This document shows, in pieces, positions 11,452 through 22,429 of a stretch of 64,000 nucleotides of DNA (the stretch's first letter is position 1; each line of letters starts with the position of its first letter). Below the pieces are notes generated by a model, which was given only the letters and a program-made list of their open reading frames with translations, was not told the origin of the DNA and searched no databases. A program made the position numbers and the translations under genes. Location of the stretch: contig OZ025703.1 of assembly GCA_964019335.1 (NCBI GenBank), positions 372,001-436,000 of the forward strand. Reading direction: 5' to 3'. This DNA is from Diplonema japonicum (lineage: Eukaryota > Euglenozoa > Diplonemea > Diplonemida > Diplonemidae).

Positions 11452-12990
11452 ATGACAACAACACACGACGCCCCCGTGGTGACGACGGAAATGACGAAAG
11501 ATCTGGATGAGTTCCTAGACGCAGTGTGGGGGAAGCTAAAAACACACTGGGACGAGAACAACGACGACGACCAGAAGGTGATCGACATCGTGAACCCGGA
11601 GGTGATCCAGGAGGCGGTGAAGATACAGTGCGACGACTCCGAAGAAACTAGCTACACGGACATGTTAAAAAGTCTGGAGGGCGTCCTCAAATACTCCGTA
11701 CGAACCTCCCACCCGCGTTTCATGAACATGCTCTATGGGTGCACAGACATCATGGGCATCGTGGGCGAAGTGGTGGCAACCTTTTGCAACACGAACATCC
11801 ACACGTACGAAGTGTCACCAGTGTTCACATTGATGGAAAACGAGGTCATCGAAAAACTATGCAAATACGTGGGTTATACCAACGGTGATGGTGTCTTCGC
11901 ACCAGGCGGTTCCTTCTGCAACATGTACGGCATGCTGATGGCGAGGAACAAGAAATGCCCCGATATCAGAATGGAGGGTTTTGGAGGAAAGACGCTTGTC
12001 GCATTCACTTCGAAGGAGTGCCACTACTCCGTTCAAAAGGGAGCCAACCTGATCGGAATCGGAATGAAAAACGTGGTGGGGGTAGCTTGCAACGACATCG
12101 GGCAAATGATTCCATCCGAGCTCGAAATCGCCATCGAAAAATCACTGTCTGAGGGAAAAACGCCTTTCATGGTCAACTCCACCGCCGGTACCACTGTAAA
12201 AGGATCTTTCGATGATTTCAACGCCATCGCCGATATCTGTGAGAAGTACTCCTTGTGGATGCACGTTGACGCAGCATGGGGCGGCTCTGTCCTGATGTCC
12301 GAAAAACGCGAGTATTTGACGAAAGGAATCTCCCGTGCAGACTCGCTCACATGGGACCCCCACAAGGGAATGGGTGTTCCCATTCAATGCTCTGTTGTAC
12401 TTACTAAGAACAAGGGCGAGCTCATTGCTTGCAATCAGTTCAAAGCGGAATATCTGTTCAAAGACGCCAACCTTGAGAAAATCGTAGCCAGGGGCGGGGA
12501 GGAAGCTGACAACGCCGCTGCAGAACTTGCCGAGAAGAAGTACGACCTTGGTGACAAATCACTGCAGTGCGGCAGGCATGTTGATTCTCTGAAGCTTTGG
12601 ATTATGCTGAAGAAATACGGAAAGCGGTATTTCTCAAACAGAGTTGAGAACGGATTCAGAAACAGAGACCACATGATCAAGAAGATGGCTGAGCATCCTG
12701 AGATGTTCAAGCTTGTCAGCGAGCCCATGTACCTAAACCTGTGCTTTTGGTACGTCCCGCCTTCTTGCCGTTCCTTGCCGGAGGGGAGCCCCGAGCGTAA
12801 GCAGAAGCAGGACATGGCTGTCCAGTCGATCCGTCGTTCCCTCTGTGAGGAGGGCATCGTGTACATCAACTACCAGCCTCAAGGGGAGCTTCCGAACTTC
12901 TTCCGCCCGATTTTCAACTCCGCGAGTACCACCACAAAAGACATTGACCTGCTGCTTGAAAGGATTTGCTTTTTCGGAGATAAGTTGTAG
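11452..12990 (+). CDS. PLP-dependent decarboxylase, glutamate decarboxylase type
   Basis: 512 residues from the ATG at 11452, directly after a poly-A run; the open frame extends upstream only through homopolymers. This is a group II pyridoxal-phosphate decarboxylase. The PLP lysine is K305 in WDPHKGMGVPIQCS, preceded by the cofactor aspartate in HVDAAWGG. That context resembles animal GAD65/67 (NPHKMMGVPLQCS as I recall it) more than plant or bacterial GadB. Substrate could be glutamate (giving GABA) or cysteine sulfinate/aspartate, since CSAD and GADL1 belong to the same subfamily. No targeting peptide is obvious, so a cytosolic enzyme is likely. Confidence 0.88.
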   Translation: MTTTHDAPVVTTEMTKDLDEFLDAVWGKLKTHWDENNDDDQKVIDIVNPEVIQEAVKIQCDDSEETSYTDMLKSLEGVLKYSVRTSHPRFMNMLYGCTDIMGIVGEVVATFCNTNIHTYEVSPVFTLMENEVIEKLCKYVGYTNGDGVFAPGGSFCNMYGMLMARNKKCPDIRMEGFGGKTLVAFTSKECHYSVQKGANLIGIGMKNVVGVACNDIGQMIPSELEIAIEKSLSEGKTPFMVNSTAGTTVKGSFDDFNAIADICEKYSLWMHVDAAWGGSVLMSEKREYLTKGISRADSLTWDPHKGMGVPIQCSVVLTKNKGELIACNQFKAEYLFKDANLEKIVARGGEEADNAAAELAEKKYDLGDKSLQCGRHVDSLKLWIMLKKYGKRYFSNRVENGFRNRDHMIKKMAEHPEMFKLVSEPMYLNLCFWYVPPSCRSLPEGSPERKQKQDMAVQSIRRSLCEEGIVYINYQPQGELPNFFRPIFNSASTTTKDIDLLLERICFFGDKL

Positions 12991-13016
12991 AAAAAAAAAA
13001 AGAAAAAAAAAGAGAG

Positions 13017-13048
<32 letters not shown>

Positions 13049-13053
13049 GTTAC

Positions 13054-14513
13054 TGTAAAACGAAAAACTTCCGGACGGAAAAATGTCCGAGTTTTTTTGG
13101 CGTCCGGGAGTTTTTCCGTCCGGGAATTTTTTTTAGGTAAGGCCGTCAGGGGGCCTGGTCCACTACCACCTACATACTGGCCTGGGCTGCAAACGGCAAC
13201 CGCGCGAAGAAACCCCCAGGGTTCCCTTTCTGCATCTTTGTCCTCCCTTGCTGCCCCTGAGGCAATCAGCTTGTCGGCCTTGCCCACTATTTATAAATTT
13301 AATAGATGCTTTACAGCTGCGTTCAACCCAATATCCATAGGTTGAACCATGTAGGTGAGCCCAGGGGGACAAAAGCAATGTGCACGTTTGCGCCTGCGAA
13401 CCACTCTACGAACCCATAGGCATAGGTCGTGTGAGAGTTGTGGTCGCCGACAAGCAGCAGAATCGGCCCGTTCGGCAAAACCATGGAAATCGATGATTTA
13501 TAGCAAAAAGGAAGAAACAGCTCCGTAACCCAGATACCGAGTATCATAATTAGCCCAATGATTGGGCGATGCCGTTAGGCTCCATTCGATGGGCAGGTGC
13601 TTGACTTGGGCACGGATAATCCTTGCCGGTTGCGTTCCCGCTTTGCCTTTGTATTTAAGTTGCGGATGCAACTCATCCAGCCAAGGAAACAGCCAGCTGT
13701 TCGGTTATAGCCCGTTTTGTCCCCCAAGCCACGGACTTTAACGACCTTAGCACCCCTTTTCGTTTTAGTTTTTAACCCCGTATTCCAGACCAATTCCGGC
13801 CTTACTTAATGGGTGTCGATTATGGACCTGAATTCCATGGTGAAAACAGCGTGCCCTCTCGTTGTCCTTCTCGTTTCCGGAGGTGGCTTGCGGCTTTTGT
13901 CTTTCTTGCTGCAAAACTCGTCAGCCTAGCTAGTGGACAGTGCCCCACCAAAGTCTGTCTTTCGGGCTGGATTGGCGTTCTGCATAGGTGCATATTTGAT
14001 GTGCTGGGATAGGCTTGCCAAGCCCGTTTTACCTATCGACCGAAGCAAAAACCTTGGCGGCCTCTGCCTCGGTCAGAAGAAGTTTGCGACCGACGGTAAA
14101 GGGGCAGCAACAGGCCCAACAGAGCCCCCACTCCTCCGCAGGATACCACACCCTGGCCGCCGCGGCACCGTGATAGCAGCGTATCGCCCAATATGGGATT
14201 TAGCATCCTTCGGGGGCTGAAGCTGCTTTCGGGGGTTTGTACTGGCCTTCTCGGCCCGGTGTAAGGAGTTTATCTCCTCCACCTCTCGGGGGTGAGCTGG
14301 CCGGGGGTGTCAGCACCAAAGTTGGGCCCCTCACAAGCCAGCTGCTCAACGTGCCTTGAGTAGTCGAGCTGGTCAATTTGACGAAAGAAGTACGGGTTTA
14401 TGAGAAGTTAAAGATCCCGTGGGTGCTGTTTGTTGGTGATTTGAAAGGGGTGAAAAATGTCCGGGTTTTTTTGGTGTCCGGGAGTTTTTCCGTCCGACAT
14501 TATTCGTTTTACA
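13054..14513 (-). mobile_element. Decayed pogo/Tigger-like DNA transposon with terminal inverted repeats
   Basis: The two ends begin with TGTAAAACGAA on opposite strands (13054 onward, and the complement ending at 14513). Just inside each end is a palindromic block built from GGACGGAAAAA and TTTTTCCGTCC, giving a near-identical direct copy as well (13078-13126 and 14452-14500, sharing GTCCGGGAGTTTTTCCG). The interior is GC-balanced, lacks homopolymers and differs in character from the neighbouring DNA. On the minus strand it holds pieces of a DDE transposase. The element is 1.46 kb and dead. I could not define a clear target-site duplication. Confidence 0.65.
13270..13793 (-). pseudogene. DDE_1-type (pogo/Tigger/jerky) transposase relic
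   Basis: Minus-strand fragments in different frames resemble the catalytic core of pogo-type transposases. Residues such as LLLVGDHNSHTT, and about 35 residues later MVQPMDIGLNAAVK after a frameshift near 13340, match the family's 'DghxSH ... QPLDxGxxxxxK' region. An upstream fragment (13575-13793) has the basic VWNTGLKTKTKRGAKVVKV stretch expected just before it. Stops and frame changes make it non-functional. The family call rests on motif memory; a profile search against DDE_1 would decide. Confidence 0.55.
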
Positions 14514-15232
14514 CTTCATATTTTTTAACCCCCCCCTCCGTTATGACACAAAAAAAAGAGTGGAAGTAAAAACCCTCTTTTTTTTTTTTTCCGTGATATT
14601 ATGGGATTAAAAAAAAGGCTTAATTTGTGTGGTGTTCACCCCCCCCCCCCCCCCCTTCTCCCTTTATTATATTTATTTGTTAAGAACGAGTTTTTGACTT
14701 GTCGAAGCAAGAAAAAAAGGGGAAACATTGGCAAAAGCGTGTTTCACTGTAAGCGCGTACAAACGCCGTTTTTTCCCCTCTGTTTTCTCCCCCTTCCCGA
14801 TCCCTCCCTCCCTTTTTCTTTCTTTCCGAGTTTTACTGTTTGCACCGGTTTTTTTTTTTTTTTTTTTTCGTTGCTGCGTACCGTAAAAGAAGGGAAAAAA
14901 AAAACCCCCCTCCCCCCGCCCCTTCCCTCATTATTTCTCTTTCCGTTACGCATTTTAATTTGATGCTTCTTTACTTTTTTTCTTTTTTTTTTTAACCATT
15001 AAATGACGGGGGTTTTTGGGCAAAAAAAGGTCACCATCGACTTTTTTATTTTCTAAAATTAAAACATCCTCGAGCATGCAACCATAGAACGACGCTTGTG
15101 TAAAAGAAAATACATCACCCAGGAGGGACAAAAAACACCCCCAGACGCCCCTCAAAGGCCCTGGGAAGTGAATAGAATAAGGAATTGAAGTGAAATTTAT
15201 TGTAAAACCCCACCCATAGGTTAGACACTTCC
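14514..15232. other. Intergenic region, no gene seen
   Basis: C, T and A runs between two transposon relics. A purine/pyrimidine-run section lies at 14640-14950 and a somewhat more balanced stretch at 15000-15230. No credible coding frame or repeat family member was found here. Confidence 0.5.
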
Positions 15233-16382
15233 TTACTTTTTTCGCTTGGGCCTCGGAGTGCTAGGGGGGGTTTTGCTTTTGGGACTTGGCTCAGATGACG
15301 ACCTGGGGAGAAGGGTATGTGTTTGGAGACGCTGGTACCTTAGGCGTTTCTTCGGTGTGGCCGGGCCTCCAGAGGGGGTAGATTGGGGTGGGTAAACCAC
15401 TGGTTCGTGATAGTCCGCAAAGCAAGCTGGGCACAGATGCACGTTACAAGCCTTGCAGATGAAGATAGTTTGCACCCGGACCCCCAAATCACGCATGTGG
15501 TGTGTGCATTGTCTTGCTGCATCCAGTTTTTTGGACCGCACCTGGTATCTTCCCTGGGCCCCTCGGTCCCCATTTCAGAACGGGTGCTTGCTGGGCGGTT
15601 GTTTCCGGACTGGCGCATAACAGTCGAAAAGCTGTTGTCGCTCATTGCGAACCCGTTTTTGGGCCTGCCTGGGCCTACTTGCTTCTTCACTGGGGCAAAA
15701 TTAGGTACATTCTTGGCGATTTTCTTCGGATTGTTTCCACCACAAACCCGATTCACATCTGTTGTACAAGGGTAACGCCGGTATAGAAGTTATCGATGCC
15801 GGGGTACAGGGGAACGCTACCGATGCCGAGCCATCCACCAGGTGGACACGAATAGTGGCGACAAGTCACGTGGGTGCGCTTTCAGACTGAGCACGACGGG
15901 AATAATGTTGCAGACAGGTAGGGGAGCAGGAATCTTATTTTTTGCAACCTGTCTGTCTCTTCACCCCTCCAAAATGCAACGACCGCTGTAAGCGCAAAAG
16001 CAGTAACGTTTCATTACACTTGCCAAAAAAAGGTGGCGAGGGCACAAATGGTCGGCCAGGAATCTTTTATGCCAGCCTTGCGGATGATGTCCATGAGCAC
16101 CCACAAGGCCAGAAACTGATAGATATCGTCCACAGTGAAGTCAAAGTCGGGGTTGTGGTACTTGAAACGGTGCAAAGAGATTTCACAAACCCCATTGAGA
16201 TGAACAGCTTGGAAATCCTTGATGCACTCATGTGGGAAAAGGGTGATTTCTGCCCCCCCTGCCCTGTCACTTCTTACGCGTAACCTGCGTAATATCGCTC
16301 TCACAGGGCATATTTTCACTCTTCTCGTCACTACTGGCGCTAGGTGAGGTCCCATCGTCGGTGAGAATGTCCCCTTTGGCAC
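15233..16382 (-). pseudogene. piggyBac-like transposase relic
   Basis: Two minus-strand fragments lie in the order expected for one transposase. The upstream one (16014-16382) contains an N-terminal region like DDE_Tnp_1_7 proteins: FDFTVDDIYQFLALWVLMDI followed by KDSWPTICA, the part that precedes the first catalytic Asp. The downstream one (15233-15541) ends in a cysteine-rich finger, with ICKACNVHLCPACFADYH preceded by a Cys/His pair, then a basic tail. This is the C-terminal zinc-finger layout of piggyBac transposases. The catalytic middle is too short and frame-broken, so the copy is dead. No clear TTAA-flanked ends were identified. Confidence 0.55.
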
Positions 16383-16789
16383 TCCCGAACTCGTCTGAAT
16401 CAGTACTGCTCATCTGAGCTTTCGTGCCACCAAAAACTGGTTTCGAGGGTGTTTTTGGAGGTTAATCTAGGGGCCAAAAGTGATTTTCGATCGGAACTAG
16501 GTTATTCTGTGCAAGGGTAAGGGTCTATGGTACTTAAAATGCCTATACAAAATTTTTAATTTTTTGATCGCTAGATATCTACTGCGCTTCGTCCTTTAAT
16601 GGTTAAAGAAATAAAGAAACATCAATGAGTCGTTTGCTGACACCTCATCATTTTTTTTTTTTTATTTCCACACCCTTTTTTATTATTATTATTATTTTTT
16701 TTAAAGAAAAACTCAACAACAACAAAGGGAAAGAGGAAGAGGCGGGGGGAGGCCTCTACCACAAAAAAAAAAAAAAAAAAAAAAAAAAA
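16383..16789. other. Intergenic leader region
   Basis: Mixed sequence to about 16640, then T, A and purine runs up to the start codon of the next gene. It contains a GGTTAATC near 16460, a possible but unproven piggyBac target. Nothing else was recognised. Confidence 0.4.
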
Positions 16790-18343
16790 ATGAGATTTCA
16801 AGGAATAGCCCAGATATTATTGGGTGTGGTGATCGGGCTTGTCATTTCATCGGGGTTTCTCATGGGCGATCCTACATTGGATCTGAACAAAGTACAATAC
16901 GGTGTCGCTGTGCCTTACAAGCCACACATGCCCCGGCACATTGAGGTCGGGAAACGACGAAAATTCACAGAAAAGCACCTCGTGGTCTCCCATTTCAGAG
17001 AAAACCTGGATTGGCTCAAAAAGAAATGGGGCTCAGCGTACACCCACACTATCTACGAAATGGGACGCCGCGGGGAAATACCCGATTTCTCAACAACCTA
17101 TAAACAAGCTCTTGAACAAGACGGGTCCCGCTACTACCTCACAAACTTCGGAGATGAATCAAGCGGGTACCTGCGGTTCATTATTGACAACTATGACGAT
17201 TTGCCGAATATTACGGTTTTTCTACATGGAACGCCTATGGGGCACAATTCCGACATCGGCCGATGGATCTCGCATGTTAAAGAAACCACCTGGTTCACAT
17301 TCCTGACCACAGGTTGGGTGGAAAACCGTTGCATTCTCGACATGCACAATAAGTCCTTGATTCCGAATTACGACGAGGGTGCGTTTATCGACTTCTGGTT
17401 GAAATTCCCTTGGAGTGAAATGGGGCTGGGATCCCTCCCCCGCTGTCTGTCTTTATATTGCTGTGCGGAATTTGCAGTGTCTCGGGACGCGATACGATCG
17501 CAACCCCTCATGTTCTACAAAGAGCTGTGGTCATTCACCTTGAACTTTGTCCTCGACCAAAACACAGCGAGAAAATATAAAGGCTGGTCCCTCCGACAAA
17601 TCGGGGGTATTTACGAGCATTCATGGCATGTTATGTTTGGCGAACCGATGACGATGCAGCGATATGAAAATTACTGCGATTATTTTAACCCGGGTGCGGG
17701 GAGCCCTTGCAGAGACCAATCCTCGAACAGAACCGCCTTGCCGCCCAACCACCCCACCCAGCGGTCGCAGAGAGGGATATTAATCATGGACGCGTTCATC
17801 GGTTCAAATTGTAATGGACAACCGGCACCGCAGGAAATCTCCGCGATTGTCGAGCTTGCAAAACGTGCTTGTTCGCGAAAAATGCTTTGCAAGTACAACG
17901 TGATGTTCCCCAAGGATGTCAAGCTGGGGAGAACCCCCAACACGGTCGACCCCACGTGTTCTCGGGACTACCAGGTTTCATGGCTGTGTCCACAAGATCC
18001 TGCTGGGTCGATTTCCCGTCGGTTATCAATCCCTCCTAGCGCAATTGGAAAACCTGTAAAAATTGACTGCCGTGAGCGAAAACAGCTTCCCAAGCAGCAA
18101 TGTGTCAACGCTACTCGAAACATGAGGCTTTGTAATACCTCGAAGGACGCTTGTGTTTATGAGGTTGACAGGAATACGTGTTCAGCTGCTTGTTCGTCTG
18201 TAGGGCAGACTTGCATTCTGGGTGTGGACAACGACGACTACAAGCAGTGTGGAGAATTGTTGCCGAGGAAGCTGACCGGATGCGACTCCGCGAATAGGGT
18301 CCAGCTGTGCCATTGCATGGCTGAAGAAAACGGCGGAATATAA
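16790..18343 (+). CDS. Secreted or type II membrane protein with DUF3431-like and lectin-like domains
   Basis: 517 residues from the ATG at 16790, immediately after a poly-A run. A signal anchor or signal peptide covers residues about 5-25. Residues about 65-250 resemble DUF3431: VVSHFRENLDWL, then NFGDESSGYLRFIIDNYDDL and VFLHGTPMGH, the order seen in these glycosyltransferase-like proteins. Residues about 325-400 (IMDAFIGSNCN...CSRKMLCKYNV...DPTCSRDYQVSWLC) follow the cysteine layout of SUEL-type galactose/rhamnose-binding lectins. A second Cys-rich segment (about 430-515) ends the protein. The combination suggests a Golgi or surface glycan-active protein. Catalytic function is unproven, and the lectin assignment is weaker than the DUF3431 one. 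Confidence 0.75.
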   Translation: MRFQGIAQILLGVVIGLVISSGFLMGDPTLDLNKVQYGVAVPYKPHMPRHIEVGKRRKFTEKHLVVSHFRENLDWLKKKWGSAYTHTIYEMGRRGEIPDFSTTYKQALEQDGSRYYLTNFGDESSGYLRFIIDNYDDLPNITVFLHGTPMGHNSDIGRWISHVKETTWFTFLTTGWVENRCILDMHNKSLIPNYDEGAFIDFWLKFPWSEMGLGSLPRCLSLYCCAEFAVSRDAIRSQPLMFYKELWSFTLNFVLDQNTARKYKGWSLRQIGGIYEHSWHVMFGEPMTMQRYENYCDYFNPGAGSPCRDQSSNRTALPPNHPTQRSQRGILIMDAFIGSNCNGQPAPQEISAIVELAKRACSRKMLCKYNVMFPKDVKLGRTPNTVDPTCSRDYQVSWLCPQDPAGSISRRLSIPPSAIGKPVKIDCRERKQLPKQQCVNATRNMRLCNTSKDACVYEVDRNTCSAACSSVGQTCILGVDNDDYKQCGELLPRKLTGCDSANRVQLCHCMAEENGGI

Positions 18344-18666
18344 AAAGGAAAGAAAAAAAAAAGGGGGGGAGAAGGGGGAGGGGGAAGCGATCACGCGTAG
18401 TTACTGACTAGGGAAAAGAAAAAAAAAGAGGGGAAAAAAAAAAGAAAAGAAAAGAAAAGGGAAATCATTCGCTGAACTTATGAAAACCATTAATTCTATG
18501 AAGAGGCGGGAGGGAAAACGAACCTTTTTTTTTTTTTTTTTTTGTTTATCGCTTCGTGCGCTCAACGACAATACCAGTTTTAATAACATTATTGTTCTTT
18601 TTTTTTTTTTTTTTTTTTTTCTTTCAAAAAAGAAACATCTATCTCTCACAATCATCGCACAACCAG
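18344..18666. other. Intergenic region
   Basis: A and T homopolymers with short mixed stretches. A poly-T run at about 18600-18620, followed by CTTTCAAAAAAG and CACAACCAG, gives possible splice acceptors for the next gene. No other feature was seen. Confidence 0.4.
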
Positions 18667-19497
18667 ATGGGTCTCACAGATGAGGAATATGCTCGAAAGG
18701 CAGCTTTACCAAGCTTGCTTGAAGAGCTTCTGTGCCACATAGTTTCGACAAGACCGGAGAACCCAATGAAGAGCATCGCAGAATGGAGTGTGGGAAACCT
18801 CGACGAAAGCGAAAAAAAATCCCTCGTGGGCACGGTGGCCCGAGGCGAGAGCAAAAAGATAGCTATAGAACGGCACGACACAGGTTTCGTAGAGGTCCTG
18901 AAAACGGCAGCCTCTGCCGTGAATGTAGTCTTGGGGCAAGGCAACAGGTTGGGATGGAAAGAAGCAGGAAGGATGCTAAAGGCCGTGCAAGTTTTAAAAC
19001 TTCTTCTCATAATAGACTTAGACATTGTCTACTCTTACGTTGATGCGCATTATGACAATGTTGCCACAGCACATCAATTGCACCCAGCAGCACAGAAGGT
19101 GTATGAGAGTGCTAGTGAAACGGAAATATTGCTCCTTCACGTGACTAGGGAGAACGTGCCCCCCCCAGGGCTTCAACGCTCGTTCGACTCCTTGCGGCAA
19201 AACTACTACTCCCACACCATCCACAGAGACTGTGTCTTGTCCCCTCTCTCCTCCGTCCCCGCCTTCGCCTTGCTGGATCTTTTCAAGGACTCCATGCAGC
19301 AGGTGCACTACACAACAACCCCGTTCCTCCACTTTGTCACGGGATATTTGTCGCAACACCGCCCCTTTTCAGATTACCGTGGGTTCGTGGTCTCCTTCAT
19401 GGAAACCTTTCCCGAGGATGCAATCGTGCTGCGGAACACCTTTCGCACCACGGCCGGGACGTACCTCTGCATTCTCGAAGCAGAGGGGGTGTTGTGA
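18667..19497 (+). CDS. RIIa/Dpy-30-like domain protein
   Basis: 276 residues, one exon, starting at the first ATG after a poly-T tract and AG. Residues about 8-42 (LPSLLEELLCHIVSTRPENPM) resemble the RIIa/Dpy-30 dimerisation and docking helix pair, which binds amphipathic helices of AKAP-like partners and is frequent in axonemal proteins. The rest is predicted mainly helical with no motif I recognise. A flagellar scaffold role is a reasonable guess but unproven. It lies upstream of the transporter pair with no functional link apparent. Confidence 0.7.
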   Translation: MGLTDEEYARKAALPSLLEELLCHIVSTRPENPMKSIAEWSVGNLDESEKKSLVGTVARGESKKIAIERHDTGFVEVLKTAASAVNVVLGQGNRLGWKEAGRMLKAVQVLKLLLIIDLDIVYSYVDAHYDNVATAHQLHPAAQKVYESASETEILLLHVTRENVPPPGLQRSFDSLRQNYYSHTIHRDCVLSPLSSVPAFALLDLFKDSMQQVHYTTTPFLHFVTGYLSQHRPFSDYRGFVVSFMETFPEDAIVLRNTFRTTAGTYLCILEAEGVL

Positions 19498-19620
19498 ACT
19501 TAAAACATCGTTTTTTTTTCTTCTTTTTCTTCTTTATATGTTTATATTGGACACAATTTAACATAAAAGGGTGGAGGAGGAGGAGGACGTGGCACACACA
19601 AAAAAAAAAAAGAAAAAAAA

Positions 19621-21982
19621 ATGGGAAACAGTGATAGAGACGAGAGGTCGTCGGTGTACACAAAAGACGATGCCAGAACGATAGTAACGTTCTCTGAAGC
19701 GGTGGTGGCGGCGGGCGAGTTCGGAGACAAGACAATCGGTTTCATTCCGGGGTTCATGCTGCTGTGCAACAACGTTACCGGCCCGGGGTTCGTGGGCATG
19801 CCAGAGGCCAACACCAAAGGAGGGTGGCTGCTGACAATGCTGCTCCTCTTCGTGTGTTGGATACTATCGGCTCTGTCGTGCACAATGCTGCTGGAATCCA
19901 TCAAAAAAATGCCCGGAAATTCCAAATTCGAGCAGCGTATTGAGTTCACCACCGTCGCGAAGCATCACTTCACCGGATCGAGGAGATGGATGTACCTCAC
20001 CACCCTTATCGTGTTCCTGCTGGCCTTCATGGTGTCCCTGATCACCTCTGTCATCGAGTCCGCGCAGACAATGGACAAAATGTTTATCGAATTTTTCGGG
20101 CAGTCCTGTGCCCTCCAGCTGTACAATAACGAGAGCGCATCGGTGGGGGGGACATTTGGGTTTGATTGTGTGTCTGATGGATCGTCATCCTCCGACTCCC
20201 CGTTCGGCGACAAGGCGTACGTCATCTCTCTTGGTTATGTTGCCATCCTTGTCGTCGCTGTCCCGCTAGGCTTTTGGAACTTGGACGACAACATCATCGT
20301 GCAAAAAGTAGCGTTTGTGGGCGCGATAACCATCATAGGGGAGTGGTGTATACAGGCAATTGTGAAGGGCTTGGATTTCAACAAGGATCCTGGCAGCGTC
20401 CCTGTCGCAGGGACCGATATGTCAACTCTGTTCGGATCTGTTCTGTTCAACTACGCATTTGTGACAACCGTACCATCGTGGTGCAACGAGAAACAAGTTG
20501 GGGTTCCCATTAACAAGTCGATATGGGCGAGCTCCGGGTTGGGTACGTTTCTGTTCTTCATAATTGGAATTTGCGCGGCTGCTGCTTGGGATTTCTCGGG
20601 GGACTCCGATCTTCTCACTGTCCTGACGGATTCAAGCACGCCGGGTGTGTGGGGGTTGTCACGAATCTTCGCTTATGTCTTCCCAATTTTCGCGTTGGTG
20701 ACAGGAATCCCGATTTTTAGTATCATTATGCGGTACAATCTCCTCGAAAACAATATTTGCGGATCGTTGTGGGCTAGCTTTTGGAGTGGTGTCTTCCCAT
20801 GGATCGTAGCCATCGGTTTGTACACAGGCAACGCATTAGGCGACACTGTAACGTGGTCCGGCCTGCTTGTCATTGTCCCTTTGAACTTTATCCTCCCTGC
20901 CTGGTTCTACATCCTTTCTATTGACGAAGAGAAAACCGACGAGGAGGAAGGAATTCTCAACGGGGATGCCGTTCGGACAGTTGCTGCGAAACAGTGGTAC
21001 CCCGGTGATGAGGTTGATGCTTGGATACCGGGGTACCAATGGGTGCCGGGTGTTGTTGAAAATGAGGAGGAAGAAGGCTTGTACCCTGTCAATGTAGGAA
21101 AGATAGGTGTCCGTGACGTACCCGGCGGCAATTTACGAAAGAGAGGTGACGGTGTCTACCAACAGCAGCAGCTTGAGATTAACGAGGTTCCCCACAACAT
21201 TGACGGTGTTGATGAAGACCCCGCGAAAAAGGTATTTTATAAATAAATAATTAAACAATTTATTCTTTTCCTATATTTACCCCGACCCTGTGTTTTTTCT
21301 CTTTTTTTTTTTTTTTGAACGAGCTCTTGTGATGACGCTTTTGAAGTTCTCCCATTTCTTTTGTTTAGGGAGCTGCCGACTTACCCCCCCCTATCGTCTC
21401 TTCTATGATTGTGGATTCTGCTTCCTTGTTTTTGCGCCCCATGGTTAGTCAGAACACTGTAGTGAGGCCATGCGCCGACCCCTTTTGTGAAAAGAAAACC
21501 CCCTGTTGAAAAATAAAGTAGGGGAAATAAAGTGCATATTTATTTCCACTGGCACAGGGGAGGGAAATATAGGACAAATAATTAATAATTAAACTTTTTT
21601 TTTTTAAAAGATTACGCGGAGATTGGTCAATAAGTTGCAAGCGAAACTTGACAGCTACGAGATCGAGCTGGGAACCACCAAAGAAGAACTGGAAGCTCTT
21701 GTGAAACAGTACCCTGGTGAGAGCCAGCAGGAGCGGACTAAGAAGGTCTTAAGGAGGGAACTCCGGCGACTCCAGCGGAGGGTGGACAATGTCATTCAAG
21801 AAATGGAGGAGGCCAAGGCGGGCGATCTTACACTTCTCCCTGCAATGAGGGATGAGCTGTTTAGCGCGCTCCCTCACCACTGGTCTCGGAAGGCCAAGAA
21901 GGGTGTTGCCTACGCCATGATTGCCGTCTCAGGCTCCATGAACCTCTTTGCGCTTGTGTATCAATTTGCAACATTGAACTAA
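19621..21982 (+). CDS. Amino-acid transporter with Tudor-like, coiled-coil and membrane-anchor tail (copy 1)
   Basis: Two exons, 19621-21231 and 21611-21982, phase 0, 660 residues. Residues about 30-440 form an AAAP/SLC38-type secondary transporter: the first helix holds NNVTGPGFVGMP and about ten further hydrophobic segments follow. After the last helix comes an acidic linker and a small beta-type module (WYPGDEVDAWIPGYQWVPGV) that looks like a Tudor/SH3-like fold. The second exon adds a coiled coil (KLQAKLDSYEIELGTTKEEL... RRLQRRVDN) and one final hydrophobic segment. The exon is inferred from the paralogue at 23394, where the same module follows a 35-base intron; here the intron is 379 bases. 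If exon 2 is skipped, translation stops at 21246. Tandem duplicate of the next gene. Confidence 0.8.
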
Positions 21983-22384
21983 AAGGGGTGTAAAAAAAAA
22001 AAAAAGAGTGCGTGTTTTTCTTTTTCTTTTCAAATTGCATTTTTTTTTTCGTCTCTCTCCCCATTTCATGTAGCTCTTTCCCTTCACGTACTTTACTTAA
22101 GTGCTTTCTTCTTCATCTTCTTCTTATGTCTAGTTTTTTTTTTGTTTTTGTTTTTGTTTTGTTTTTGTTCATGAGTCCGTCTACAGAGATGAAAAAGCCC
22201 TGGCACGTGCTCCGAGAAATATTTAAGAAAAAAGAAATAAGGGGAAAAAGAAAAAGGGTACTTTACGCCCCCCCCCATTTTTTTTGAAATGAAATGTAAG
22301 ACTTTTTATTAAAAATAATATAAAAAAAAAAAGAAAAATTCCTTACCTTGGCTTCTTTTTTGCGAAAAAAGGGGGAAGCGACTT

Positions 22385-22429
<45 letters not shown>

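Noticed and set aside
16625-16789. N-terminal extension of the DUF3431-like protein
   Set aside because: It encodes only Ile/Phe/Lys runs; the ATG at 16790 starts a good signal sequence.
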